A stretch of 9,457 nt of DNA from JAKLQJ01 sp964534135 (GTDB lineage: Bacteria; Elusimicrobiota; Elusimicrobia; Elusimicrobiales; UBA9959): NCBI GenBank assembly GCA_964534135.1, contig CAZHQC010000092.1, positions 1-9,457 on the forward strand. The letters run 5' to 3'. Below are positions 1 to 6,657 of the stretch, piece after piece (the first letter of the stretch is position 1; every line of letters starts with the position of its first letter). The translations under genes were made by a program, and so were the position numbers. Below the pieces are notes generated by a model. The model made no database searches. It saw only the letters and a program-made list of their open reading frames with translations, and was not told the origin of the DNA.

Positions 1-1
1 A

Positions 2-931
2 CTAGTTAATGCTATTGCGAGCACCAATTATACTCTTGATATTGCTCTTTACAATCTAAAACTTCAAGATGTAACGCAGGCAATTATGGAGGCTCAAGAC
101 AGAGGAGTTAAAGTAAGAATAATATTTGATTATAAGCATGTTGTTCCTAAGATAGGACGGGATTTGGAAATCCTAATAAATAAAGGTATGAATATTAAAT
201 TGATGCGCGGTAAAATGCGTTCAGGTTCCATGCATAATAAATACGCAATTTTTGACGGCACCGCCTTACAAATGGGTTCGGCCAATTGGACTTCTACTGC
301 TGAAAAATCAAACTATGAAAACATGATGTTTGTCTATAACCCTCAAATCATCTGGGGCTATCAGACCAATTTTGAATGGATGTGGAATCAAGCCATATCG
401 GCTTATGATTTAAATGCCATGCCACCACCGGCCGGACCGATTCCTTATGACCCAAATCCCTCAGTAAATTTTAATGGACAAACTTTCCCAAATTATATTT
501 TCTCCCCCAAAGGTGGAACTACAGATGTGATAGTAAAAGCTATTGATTCCGCTTATTATGAGATAAATGTCGCCATGTTCTCTATGACCTCAAAACCTAT
601 CATGAATGCTTTAATCAGAGCCAAGGCCAGAGGCATTAACATTAAAATGATGCTTTCAGCCGGTATGAGTTTTCCATTCTATCATGAAGCCCTTAAAAAC
701 AAACTGACTCTTAAATTTATGGATGGCAGAGTTTATAGAGGCAGAATGCATAATAAATTCACTATCATTGATAATACTCTCCTTATTAATGGAGCATTTA
801 ATTGGTCGGCCAATGCTGAAAATGTAAATGCTGAGAACACCATTTTAACGATAGATACAAACTATGTAGGCCCCTTTAAAAGAGTTTTTGAGAAACTTTT
901 TCAGCAGGCAAAGCCTGTTGGCCAATATTAA
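2..931 (+). CDS. Phospholipase D superfamily protein with two HKD motifs (5' partial)
   Basis: The frame is open from the first bases of the window, so the true start, and any signal peptide, lies upstream. The visible part is 309 codons and ends in TAA at 929-931. Two complete PLD-type domains are present. The first HKD motif (HNKYAIFD, His codon at 233) is followed by GSANWT. The second (HNKFTIID, His codon at 749) is followed by GAFNWS. Each is preceded by the usual strand-helix-strand block (TLDIALYNL early on, then EINVAMFSM with RAKARGINIKMML). A proline-rich linker near 420-450 separates them. In this superfamily the two HKD motifs form one active site with a phosphohistidine intermediate, acting on phosphodiesters in lipids or nucleic acids. 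All catalytic His, Lys and Asp residues are present, so the enzyme should be active. The substrate (phospholipid or DNA) cannot be told from sequence. A strong terminator follows, so it is not co-transcribed with the next gene. Confidence 0.9.
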   Translation, partial: LVNAIASTNYTLDIALYNLKLQDVTQAIMEAQDRGVKVRIIFDYKHVVPKIGRDLEILINKGMNIKLMRGKMRSGSMHNKYAIFDGTALQMGSANWTSTAEKSNYENMMFVYNPQIIWGYQTNFEWMWNQAISAYDLNAMPPPAGPIPYDPNPSVNFNGQTFPNYIFSPKGGTTDVIVKAIDSAYYEINVAMFSMTSKPIMNALIRAKARGINIKMMLSAGMSFPFYHEALKNKLTLKFMDGRVYRGRMHNKFTIIDNTLLINGAFNWSANAENVNAENTILTIDTNYVGPFKRVFEKLFQQAKPVGQY

Positions 932-952
932 TCGAAATATCTAATATAAACT

Positions 953-990
953 AAAACCCGCGTATATTCAAAATAACGCGGGTTTTTTTT
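953..990 (+). terminator. Rho-independent terminator after the PLD-family gene
   Basis: An 11-bp perfect inverted repeat (953-963 with 976-986, GC-rich core CCCGCG/CGCGGG) encloses a 12-base loop and runs into eight T at 983-990. It lies 22 bases after the stop codon. Confidence 0.93.
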
Positions 991-1023
991 ATAGCCTATT
1001 TTAAGATGTTTGTTTTTTATGTA

Positions 1024-1044
1024 AAATATAAGTGTCTTATATTT
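1024..1044. promoter_or_regulatory. AT-rich perfect palindrome upstream of the Na/Pi transporter gene, possible operator
   Basis: Nine bases (AAATATAAG, 1024-1032) are repeated exactly as the reverse complement (CTTATATTT, 1036-1044) around a TGT spacer. It lies 29 bases before the transporter start, and overlaps a possible -10 hexamer TAAAAT at 1022-1027, whose -35 would be poor. With no T-tract or GC core it is not a terminator. Its place between a terminator and a start codon fits a repressor or activator site for the phosphate operon. The binding protein is unknown. The symmetry could also be chance in AT-rich DNA. Confidence 0.4.
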
Positions 1045-1072
1045 CGTTCACTTTTAAAAATTAAGGGGATGC

Positions 1073-2221
1073 ATGATACAAAGACTTAAAAAGGCTGCCA
1101 ATAAAGACACTTTAAAAACCATTCTAAAATTTCTCGCTATTATTTTTGCAGTATATTTATTTTTAGTCAGCATAGGTTTAATCTCCGCCGCCTTTAAAGG
1201 CTTCGGAAAAGGTTTTGCCGAGAATCTCTTGAAAACTACAGCTAATCCTTTTATAGCTCTTTTTATAGGTGTTCTTGCTACAAGCATAATTCAAAGTTCA
1301 TCCACTACAACCTCATTGGTCGTCGGCATGGTATCTTCCGGCATTATTCCCATTGCGGGAGCTATCCCAATAGTCATGGGCGCCAATATTGGAACAACCG
1401 TAACTAATACGATTGTTTCTTTGGGGCATATAACTCAGAAAGAAGAATTTAGAAGAGCTATAGCCGGAGCCGCCGTTCATGATTTTTTTAATATTATGGT
1501 TGTAGCTATATTATTTCCTCTTGAACTTATGACCGGGTTTCTTGAAAAATCAGCTACATATTTATCCGGGCAATTCTTAAATTATGGCGGTGTAACATTT
1601 ACCAGCCCCTTAAAGGCTATAACAAAACCCGTAATTCATTTTATTAAGGATTTTTTTGTAAATGGCTTGGACATATCTTCTACAATGGCTTATACCGGTA
1701 TGCTTATTTTAGCGGCTATTCTGACTTTCCTGACTTTATTTATGATAGTCAAACTTATGAAATCCATGGTTATGGCTAAAACGGAAAGTATATTTAATCA
1801 AATAATCGGAAAAAGCGCTTTGCTCGCTATTTTCGGTGGAATGTTTATTACCACCATAGTTCAAAGCAGTTCCATCACAACCTCACTTTTAATTCCCATG
1901 ATAGGCGCGGGCATATTATCGCTTGAGGCAGCTTACCCTGTAACCATAGGCGCCAATATCGGCACAACGACAACCGCTATTTTGGCCTCGCTTGCAACGG
2001 GCAACCCGTCTGCCATAGCCATAGCCTTTGTTCATTTTCTTTTCAATTTTATAGGCGCTGTTATATTCTTTCCCATAAAATTTTTACGCAATATACCGCT
2101 TAAGATGGCAAGAATGCTTGGAGAATTGGCTTATAGGAAAAGAGCGTATGCGGTATTTTATATGGTGTGTATCTTTTTTCTAGTACCTATAACTTTAATA
2201 TTGATTTCTAAGTTATTTTAA
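1073..2221 (+). CDS. Na+/phosphate cotransporter, NptA/SLC34-like family
   Basis: This 382-residue, very hydrophobic inner-membrane protein belongs to the Na/Pi cotransporter family, which imports inorganic phosphate with sodium. The two hallmark inverted repeats are clear. QSSS at residues 74-77 is followed by GANIGTT at 103-109, and a second QSSS at 264-267 is followed by GANIGTT at 293-299. The QSSS segments line the substrate and sodium sites. The start is supported by AAGGGG just upstream of ATG 1073. Many bacterial relatives (E. coli YjbB type) carry a C-terminal PhoU domain. This one ends after its last membrane segment, and a PhoU-domain protein is encoded separately 24 bases downstream, giving the same pair as two polypeptides. 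The length is typical of the PhoU-less NptA form. Phosphate is the family substrate and is inferred here. Confidence 0.93.
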   Translation: MIQRLKKAANKDTLKTILKFLAIIFAVYLFLVSIGLISAAFKGFGKGFAENLLKTTANPFIALFIGVLATSIIQSSSTTTSLVVGMVSSGIIPIAGAIPIVMGANIGTTVTNTIVSLGHITQKEEFRRAIAGAAVHDFFNIMVVAILFPLELMTGFLEKSATYLSGQFLNYGGVTFTSPLKAITKPVIHFIKDFFVNGLDISSTMAYTGMLILAAILTFLTLFMIVKLMKSMVMAKTESIFNQIIGKSALLAIFGGMFITTIVQSSSITTSLLIPMIGAGILSLEAAYPVTIGANIGTTTTAILASLATGNPSAIAIAFVHFLFNFIGAVIFFPIKFLRNIPLKMARMLGELAYRKRAYAVFYMVCIFFLVPITLILISKLF

Positions 2222-2245
2222 ATAACTTAAATTGGAGGGTGTAAT

Positions 2246-2926
2246 ATGTTTGATAATTTGATTAAATTTTGGAAAGGTGATGATTTTCTTTCGACGGTTT
2301 TGGGTGAATTCCAACAAATGCTGCTGGATTCTCAGAATATATTTAGTTCGGTTTTTAAGTTTTTAGTGGAAAATGAGGAGACTCCGGGTCTTGAAGATAA
2401 AGTTTTTTCCATTGATAAAAAAGTTAATCAGCTTGAAAAAGATATTAGAACAAGAATAATAACTCATTTAGCAGTTCGCCCCGAAGTAGATACCGGTATG
2501 TCACTTTTGCTTATGAGCGTTATTAAGGATGCTGAAAGATTGGGTGATTATGGTAAGAATCTTTTCGGCGTTAGCCAGATATTGGCTAAGCCAATAGAAA
2601 AAACTAAATATTATTCCTATTTTGGAGATATAGATAAAGATATCATAAAGCTCTTTGAAGATACCGAAAATGCATTTATGGATAATGATGAGGGTAAAGC
2701 CGCCAAATCATGGAAATATGAAAATAAAATCGTTAAATTTTGTGATGAAGTTATAGATAAATTATCTAAGAGTGATGATCTTTCAACAAATGAAGCCGTC
2801 TCTTATACGCTTATTGCCAGATATTACAAAAGGATAGCGGCTCACTTGGCCAATATTGCAACTTCCGTAATATTACCACTGAATGATTTGGATTTCTACG
2901 ACGAAAAACAAAAGCCTTTGAAGTAA
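2246..2926 (+). CDS. PhoU-domain protein, partner of the Na/Pi cotransporter
   Basis: This 226-residue, all-helical cytosolic protein carries two PhoU-like three-helix repeats. PhoU proteins bind metal clusters through E/DxxxD motifs and restrain phosphate transport or signalling. The first motif is intact: D95-A-E97-R-L-G-D101 in the helix around residues 88-107, close to the family's ERIGDH pattern. The second repeat keeps the frame of the motif (YYKRIAAHLANIA, residues 193-205), but Lys195 and Ala199 replace the usual Glu and Asp, so the second metal site is probably lost. Translation starts at ATG 2246 behind GGAGGG (2234-2239). It sits 24 bases after the transporter and shares its terminator, so it most likely regulates that transporter, not a Pst system; no pst or phoBR gene is in the window. 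Confidence 0.88.
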   Translation: MFDNLIKFWKGDDFLSTVLGEFQQMLLDSQNIFSSVFKFLVENEETPGLEDKVFSIDKKVNQLEKDIRTRIITHLAVRPEVDTGMSLLLMSVIKDAERLGDYGKNLFGVSQILAKPIEKTKYYSYFGDIDKDIIKLFEDTENAFMDNDEGKAAKSWKYENKIVKFCDEVIDKLSKSDDLSTNEAVSYTLIARYYKRIAAHLANIATSVILPLNDLDFYDEKQKPLK

Positions 2927-2949
2927 AAAACAAATTAATAATTCATAAT

Positions 2950-2980
2950 AAAAAAGCCCTCTTTTAAAGAGGGCTTTTTT
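2950..2980 (+). terminator. Rho-independent terminator of the Na/Pi-PhoU operon
   Basis: A palindrome with core GCCCTC...GAGGGC (2956-2961 with 2969-2974) is extended by flanking A and T runs, ending in six T at 2975-2980. It begins 23 bases after the PhoU-domain stop. The A-run on the other side could allow some bidirectional activity. Confidence 0.93.
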
Positions 2981-2996
2981 ATTTAGGGTTTATCAG

Positions 2997-3048
2997 CAAA
3001 GGACCTAATGTTTAATCGGCAAAAAACAATTGATTTGTAGGTCTTTTG
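2997..3048 (+). promoter_or_regulatory. Long-loop inverted repeat with GGACCTA/TAGGTC arms upstream of the exported protein gene
   Basis: CAAAGGACCTA (2997-3007) can pair with TAGGTCTTTTG (3038-3048), giving 11 pairs with one G-T wobble around a 30-base loop. Inside the loop AATC (3014-3017) can pair with GATT (3032-3035). Further TAGG motifs follow at 3049, 3064 and 3087. There is no T-tract, so it is not a terminator. It lies about 70-120 bases before the start at 3120, so it could be an operator or a folded mRNA leader. I found no convincing -35/-10 pair here. The same TAGG-type arms recur before the gene at 6658. Confidence 0.35.
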
Positions 3049-3119
3049 TAGGATGTGGAGATTTAGGTATCCTTGCTAAACTAAGTAGGTAGAATAAAAC
3101 TTACGGAGGATTATTTTAA

Positions 3120-3680
3120 ATGAAAAAATACATATTATTTGCAATAGCATTAGTATTTGTTTGTAGCGCGGCGCAAGCAGACAGTGGGATTGAAACGATT
3201 TCAGCAGATTCAAAAACGGCGGCTTCTTCTCAAGATTTAAATACAGCTAAAGAGCTTTCAGGAAAACAAATCGATGGTATGATGCTCGGGTTAAAAGCTG
3301 GGCCTGTTCAAATAGATGGGGACATTCAAGTTTCTAAAAAGGAAGAATTAAAATTAAGCGAATCTAAAAAACTTATACTTAAAGGCACTGTTCCCACTCT
3401 TGCTAAGTCTGAAACCAAAACCATCAAAAGCAAACCCGGTTTTTTTGCACATATGGGCGGGGCTATACTTTCCCCCATAGTTACACCGATAGCTATGACG
3501 GTTGCCGGCACACTAGCAGGCGCTCTGGTTGGAACTGAGATGGGCAATACATTTACGGGAGTAGTGGGTGGAGTGATTGGTGGTATTGGCGGTTTAGTTC
3601 TTGGTATAGTTTTAATACCTATTGTAATTATAAGCAATGTTTTCAGCGGATTATCGCAACTTTTTAAAGGTAATTTTTAA
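3120..3680 (+). CDS. Exported protein of unknown function with glycine-rich hydrophobic C-terminal hairpin
   Basis: I do not recognise a family. The 186-residue product begins with a Sec signal peptide (KK, then a hydrophobic stretch, then AQA at 18-20 before D21). Residues 21-105 are polar, rich in Ser, Thr and Lys, and probably poorly ordered. Residues 111-178 are almost entirely hydrophobic and glycine-rich. They form two membrane-length segments (about 112-138 and 145-175) split by a short TEMGNT turn, with dense GxxxG-type spacing (for example GGVIGGIGG at 150-158). Glycine zippers of this sort pack helices in outer-membrane, pore-forming or lysis-related proteins, but homology is not shown. 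The start is well supported: GGAGGA at 3105-3110, nine bases before ATG. The gene stands alone between two terminators and converges on tldE. Confidence 0.75.
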   Translation: MKKYILFAIALVFVCSAAQADSGIETISADSKTAASSQDLNTAKELSGKQIDGMMLGLKAGPVQIDGDIQVSKKEELKLSESKKLILKGTVPTLAKSETKTIKSKPGFFAHMGGAILSPIVTPIAMTVAGTLAGALVGTEMGNTFTGVVGGVIGGIGGLVLGIVLIPIVIISNVFSGLSQLFKGNF

Positions 3681-3700
3681 TCCGTCAAATTATTATTTAA

Positions 3701-3741
3701 AAAAAAACGCTGATATTTTTTTTAAATATCAGCGTTTTTTT
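3701..3741. terminator. Bidirectional terminator between the convergent exported-protein and tldE genes
   Basis: An 18-bp perfect inverted repeat (3701-3718 with 3724-3741) has the core ACGCTGATA/TATCAGCGT and a loop of five T. An A-run on the left and seven T on the right give a proper U-tract in either direction. It lies between stop codons at 3680 and 3772, so it can serve both genes. Confidence 0.93.
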
Positions 3742-3771
3742 ATTGTTAATTTACTGTAGTTCTGTTTTTAA

Positions 3772-5067
3772 TTATTTACCTGAAACAGTTATACCGCCAA
3801 AAGATATCCAAGGTAAGATACTGCTTCCAAAATCAACTCTCTCCTTTGATATATCTTTTATACTCAAAAACATTTGAGGTATATTTCCCGCAATCATAGT
3901 TTCCGACACGGGATATTGAATTTTGCCGTCTTCAATATAATAGCTGTTCTTGGCAATGCCCGAGAAATCGCCATTATCATTAGGCCGTCCGCCTGAAAAT
4001 CTGGCAACCAATAACCCTTTTTTAATTGATTTTACGATATCGGCAAAACTTTTTTCTCCGGGGTCCACCATATAACAACTTCCGCTATTTGAAACTCTGT
4101 TTAGGCCTGTTTTTTTTGCTCCATAAAGACTAAGAATAAATGTTTTAAGCACGCCTTTATCTATAATGGTTAAGTTTTCAGCCTTATAGCCGTCGGGCGT
4201 TATAAAATAACCATCTGCTATTTCAGGTGAAACAGGTTTGGAGTGAAGGGTAAATTTATCCGAAGCTATGGTTTTATTAAGTTTGTCTTTATAAATACTT
4301 GTGCCCGCTATCAAACTGCCATCGCGAATTGCCGCATCTGAAATGAAGCCCATAAAATCGCCAAGACAATCGGGAGTAATGATTATCTCCCCTGTAAATT
4401 TTCCCTCAAGCGCTTTAGTCTCTGTTTGCTGGGATGATTGTTTAAGTAGAGTGTCAAAAGAAGAACTATTAATGATTTCCTTTTCCAAATTTTTAGATGA
4501 AAAAACCGAATAATTAAATGATGAAGTTTTTTTACCATCTTGTGATGAGAACATTGCCACCACTTCATATATGCCCTGAGACGAAAGAAAATCAATACCG
4601 TTTGAATTAAGTAAATAACTGTCTGTTCGGGTGAAATCAATAGTGGAGGTGCGCATATTTACTTTTGGATAGCGTTTTTTTGCTTCCATAAGAAAGTTAT
4701 TCAAGCGATTATAAATCCTGTCCAAATCAGGTTCCACCATTCCATTATCAAAAGTCTCCGCAGGTTGAATTTCAGATATATCATAGGCCTCGTCTTGCGG
4801 TGAAGCCTCAGAAAATTTAACGGCATTTTTTGCCGCCTCTTCTATAGCGGTTTCATCTTCCCCGTTAAGACTTACATAGCCCCGTCTTTTATCTTTTATA
4901 GCCATAAGTCGTATATTGGTATTAAAAGTTGTTCTAAGTAGAGAAATTTCCCCCGCCTCTGCATTGAGTTCGTATTTTTTTGATTTTGATAAAACACATT
5001 GACTTTTATCCGCGCCGGCTTTTTTTAGGGCTTCAATACAAAATGTGGCGGTTTCTTTATTTTTCAT
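3772..5067 (-). CDS. tldE (pmbA): TldE/PmbA, non-catalytic subunit of the TldD-TldE metallopeptidase
   Basis: This 431-residue protein has the two-domain TldD/PmbA fold. The C-terminal family signature FSGGRPNDNGDFSG (residues 357-370), followed by YYIEDGKI and PVSETMIAGN, is the PmbA form. The HExxxH zinc motif of TldD is absent, as expected for TldE. In E. coli the TldD/TldE heterodimer trims unfolded or leader peptides, for example maturing microcin B17 and degrading CcdA, in the cytosol. No signal peptide is seen. The gene is the second in its operon: its ATG (5067-5065) lies one base after the tldD stop (5071-5069). Its ribosome site GGAGG (5080-5076) lies inside the last tldD codons, so translation is likely coupled and the subunits made in step. 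The usual length is about 450 residues, so it is complete. Confidence 0.95.
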   Translation of the reverse strand: MKNKETATFCIEALKKAGADKSQCVLSKSKKYELNAEAGEISLLRTTFNTNIRLMAIKDKRRGYVSLNGEDETAIEEAAKNAVKFSEASPQDEAYDISEIQPAETFDNGMVEPDLDRIYNRLNNFLMEAKKRYPKVNMRTSTIDFTRTDSYLLNSNGIDFLSSQGIYEVVAMFSSQDGKKTSSFNYSVFSSKNLEKEIINSSSFDTLLKQSSQQTETKALEGKFTGEIIITPDCLGDFMGFISDAAIRDGSLIAGTSIYKDKLNKTIASDKFTLHSKPVSPEIADGYFITPDGYKAENLTIIDKGVLKTFILSLYGAKKTGLNRVSNSGSCYMVDPGEKSFADIVKSIKKGLLVARFSGGRPNDNGDFSGIAKNSYYIEDGKIQYPVSETMIAGNIPQMFLSIKDISKERVDFGSSILPWISFGGITVSGK

Positions 5068-5068
5068 A

Positions 5069-6448
5069 TTACTTGCCTCCGATATTTATTCTGCATTTTA
5101 TGGCTGGTCCGCCCATACCGACGGGAATTGATTGTTTTTTGCCGCACATTCCGGCGCATGACCAACTCATATCATTTGAAACCATAGAAACCGTCTTGAG
5201 CATATCAAAAGCCACTCCGGATATTGTGGTGTCTTTTATCGCTCTACCCAGTTTTCCCTTTTTAATCTCATAACCAAGTACAATACCGAACATAAATTCA
5301 CTGGTGGCATCTGCCTGTCCATTGCTGGATTTTATCAGATAATAGCCATCATCTACTGAAGCAATCATATCTTCCAATTTACTTTTTCCCGAAAGAATGG
5401 CGGTATTTCGCATTCGAACAAGCGGCTCATCAGAAAAATTAAAAGCCCTGGCATTTCCTGTTGGCTTAACTTTAAAATGTGCGGCTGATTCTTTATTATG
5501 CATAAAAGATTTTAAAATGCCGTCTTTAATTATAACCGCATCCTCAGCTTTTGTGCCTTCATCGTCAATATACACCGGCACCGGGCAAGTTTTTCCCATT
5601 GCCGTATTCGCAAAATCAACAAGGCTTATCAAAGGACTTGCCACCTCTTGATTTAAAAGATTAGCCGCCACTGAGCCGCCCAAAACTAAATCGGCTTCCG
5701 TTGTATGGCCTATGGCTTCGTGAGCTAATATCCCTGCTAAATCCGCATCAAATATACATTCTTTATTTCCGGCTTCAGGAAATACACCTTCGGTTTTTTT
5801 TACAAGATGATTGTAAAGCTGCTCTATTTTTGGAAATAAATCCGAGGGCTTTTCAAAGACATCTTCAAATTGTCCGCGAGAGCCAAAGACCTCATAAAGC
5901 TCTATGGGAAGGCCATCTTTTTCAATTGTAAGCGCAATCATAGCTATCGTTCGGGGAATCATTGAATAAGAGATTGAGCCATCTGATGTGATTAGTGACT
6001 TTTCCATATCAAGTTCACTTATAACCACACTTCGACTTTTAATGTTTTTATAAGTTTGAAGGATATGAGAGTCTATTTCACCTGCAAAATTTACAATTTC
6101 TTTTTGAGTCATGCGCGGCTTTTGAGTAAAAAATGTATTATTGGAAACACCCAAAACAGAGGGAAGCGCGCCTAAGCCTTTTTTAAGTTTTGAATCCAGA
6201 AAAACAGAATTATCATAGGCGGTTTTTATAACAGATTCTATGGCGGCATCTTGCCTATCACAAGTTGAGGCAAAGCCCCAAGAACCATTTTGATAAGTTC
6301 GCGCGGAAATACCGCTACTCGAACTTCTTTCATTGCCCACCAAATTACCGTTTAAAAAAACTACCCGTGTGCTTTTATTTTCTTGCAATCTTAATTCAGT
6401 ATACCCTTTGAAAAGTGAAGTGTATTTTTTTAAATCTTTTTCTAACAT
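5069..6448 (-). CDS. tldD: TldD, zinc-bearing subunit of the TldD-TldE metallopeptidase
   Basis: This 459-residue cytosolic protease subunit carries the HExxxH zinc motif as HEAIGH (His243, Glu244, His248; codons 5722-5705) in the context LAGILAHEAIGHTTEAD. The third zinc ligand of the family, a C-terminal cysteine, is matched by Cys435 in GMCGKKQS, followed by the IPVGMGGPA segment. All catalytic elements are therefore present. The frame is open up to an ATG at 6502, but I start at 6448. A perfect AAGGAGG lies six bases upstream of 6448, and the upstream ATG would overlap the promoter -35 box. From 6448 the protein starts MLEKDLKKY, as expected for the family N-terminus. It is the first gene of the tldD-tldE operon. 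No peptide substrate (RiPP precursor or ccdA-like gene) is recognisable nearby. Confidence 0.95.
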   Translation of the reverse strand: MLEKDLKKYTSLFKGYTELRLQENKSTRVVFLNGNLVGNERSSSSGISARTYQNGSWGFASTCDRQDAAIESVIKTAYDNSVFLDSKLKKGLGALPSVLGVSNNTFFTQKPRMTQKEIVNFAGEIDSHILQTYKNIKSRSVVISELDMEKSLITSDGSISYSMIPRTIAMIALTIEKDGLPIELYEVFGSRGQFEDVFEKPSDLFPKIEQLYNHLVKKTEGVFPEAGNKECIFDADLAGILAHEAIGHTTEADLVLGGSVAANLLNQEVASPLISLVDFANTAMGKTCPVPVYIDDEGTKAEDAVIIKDGILKSFMHNKESAAHFKVKPTGNARAFNFSDEPLVRMRNTAILSGKSKLEDMIASVDDGYYLIKSSNGQADATSEFMFGIVLGYEIKKGKLGRAIKDTTISGVAFDMLKTVSMVSNDMSWSCAGMCGKKQSIPVGMGGPAIKCRINIGGK

Positions 6449-6454
6449 ATAAGA

Positions 6455-6461
6455 CCTCCTT
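6455..6461 (-). promoter_or_regulatory. Ribosome binding site fixing the tldD start
   Basis: Read on the minus strand this is AAGGAGG, with six bases (TCTTAT) to the ATG at 6448. The longer alternative start at 6502 has no such site, so this decides the start. Confidence 0.9.
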
Positions 6462-6473
6462 CTGATTAGTAAA

Positions 6474-6502
6474 ATCCTAACAAAGATAGTAAAGTTCGTC
6501 AA
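6474..6502 (-). promoter_or_regulatory. Sigma70-like promoter for tldD-tldE
   Basis: On the minus strand a -35 box TTGACG (6502-6497) and a -10 box TAGGAT (6479-6474) are separated by 17 bases. They match consensus at 5 of 6 and 4 of 6 positions. Transcription would start near 6467, giving a leader of about 20 bases before the ribosome site and ATG at 6448. Confidence 0.7.
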
Positions 6503-6525
6503 TAATGGAAATTTAGTATTTTACT

Positions 6526-6579
6526 TTCCAAGTCTTAGGACCTATAAAAGAGTAGGCCCTTTAGCCTGTCCTATTGGAA
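6526..6579. promoter_or_regulatory. Nested inverted-repeat element in the divergent tldD / CPAF-like control region
   Basis: An outer perfect stem pairs TTCCAA (6526-6531) with TTGGAA (6574-6579). After a 4-base GTCT bulge it continues as TAGGAC (6536-6541) with GTCCTA (6568-6573), twelve pairs in all. Stacked directly on it, AGGC (6554-6557) pairs with GCCT (6564-6567) around the loop CCTTTA. An alternative hairpin pairs AGGACCTA (6537-6544) with TAGGCCCT (6553-6560), with one mismatch. There is no T-tract. It lies upstream of the tldD -35 box, so it is outside that transcript. It is either a DNA operator or, if the plus-strand start is upstream, a folded leader of the protease mRNA. Confidence 0.5.
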
Positions 6580-6589
6580 GAATTTCCCC

Positions 6590-6595
6590 TATAAT
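6590..6595 (+). promoter_or_regulatory. Candidate -10 box for the CPAF-like protease gene
   Basis: A perfect TATAAT lies at 6590-6595, but the hexamer 17 bases upstream (TGTCCT) is a poor -35, so activation would be needed. An alternative is TTGGAA (6574-6579) with TATATA (6598-6603) at 18-base spacing. Either would overlap or abut the inverted-repeat element, so a protein bound there could control the promoter. Confidence 0.4.
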
Positions 6596-6644
6596 AATAT
6601 ATATATAGTGTTACTTTCGTTTTAAGATTTTTGATGCCAAATCC

Positions 6645-6651
6645 TGGAGGA
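6645..6651 (+). promoter_or_regulatory. Ribosome binding site fixing the GTG start of the CPAF-like gene
   Basis: TGGAGGA lies six bases before the GTG at 6658. In-frame TTG 6631 and ATG 6634 have no Shine-Dalgarno site and would put polar residues ahead of the signal peptide, so GTG 6658 is preferred. Confidence 0.85.
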
Positions 6652-6657
6652 TTAACT

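Noticed and set aside
2997..3048. Known riboswitch in the leader of the exported protein gene
   Set aside because: The pairing and loop do not match any riboswitch consensus I know, and the gene has no obvious metabolic ligand.
3073..3100. Promoter TTGCTA/TAAAAC for the exported protein gene
   Set aside because: Spacing is 16, but the start would fall inside the ribosome binding site at 3105-3110, leaving no usable leader.
3326..3637. Minus-strand frame of 103 codons inside the exported protein gene
   Set aside because: It lies wholly within a gene with a signal peptide and good ribosome site, and its Pro/Thr/Ile-rich product is the antisense shadow of glycine-rich coding.
3772..6448. TldD/TldE as part of a RiPP (microcin B17-like) cluster
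   Set aside because: No cyclodehydratase, dehydrogenase or short precursor peptide gene is visible, and the neighbours are unrelated. A housekeeping peptidase role is more likely.
6449..6502. Longer tldD start at ATG 6502 adding 18 residues
   Set aside because: It would overlap the -35 box of the likely promoter and has no ribosome site, while 6448 has a perfect AAGGAGG at six bases.
6631..6657. Upstream TTG 6631 or ATG 6634 start for the CPAF-like protease
   Set aside because: No Shine-Dalgarno site there, and the extra residues would displace the signal peptide. GTG 6658 has TGGAGGA at six bases.
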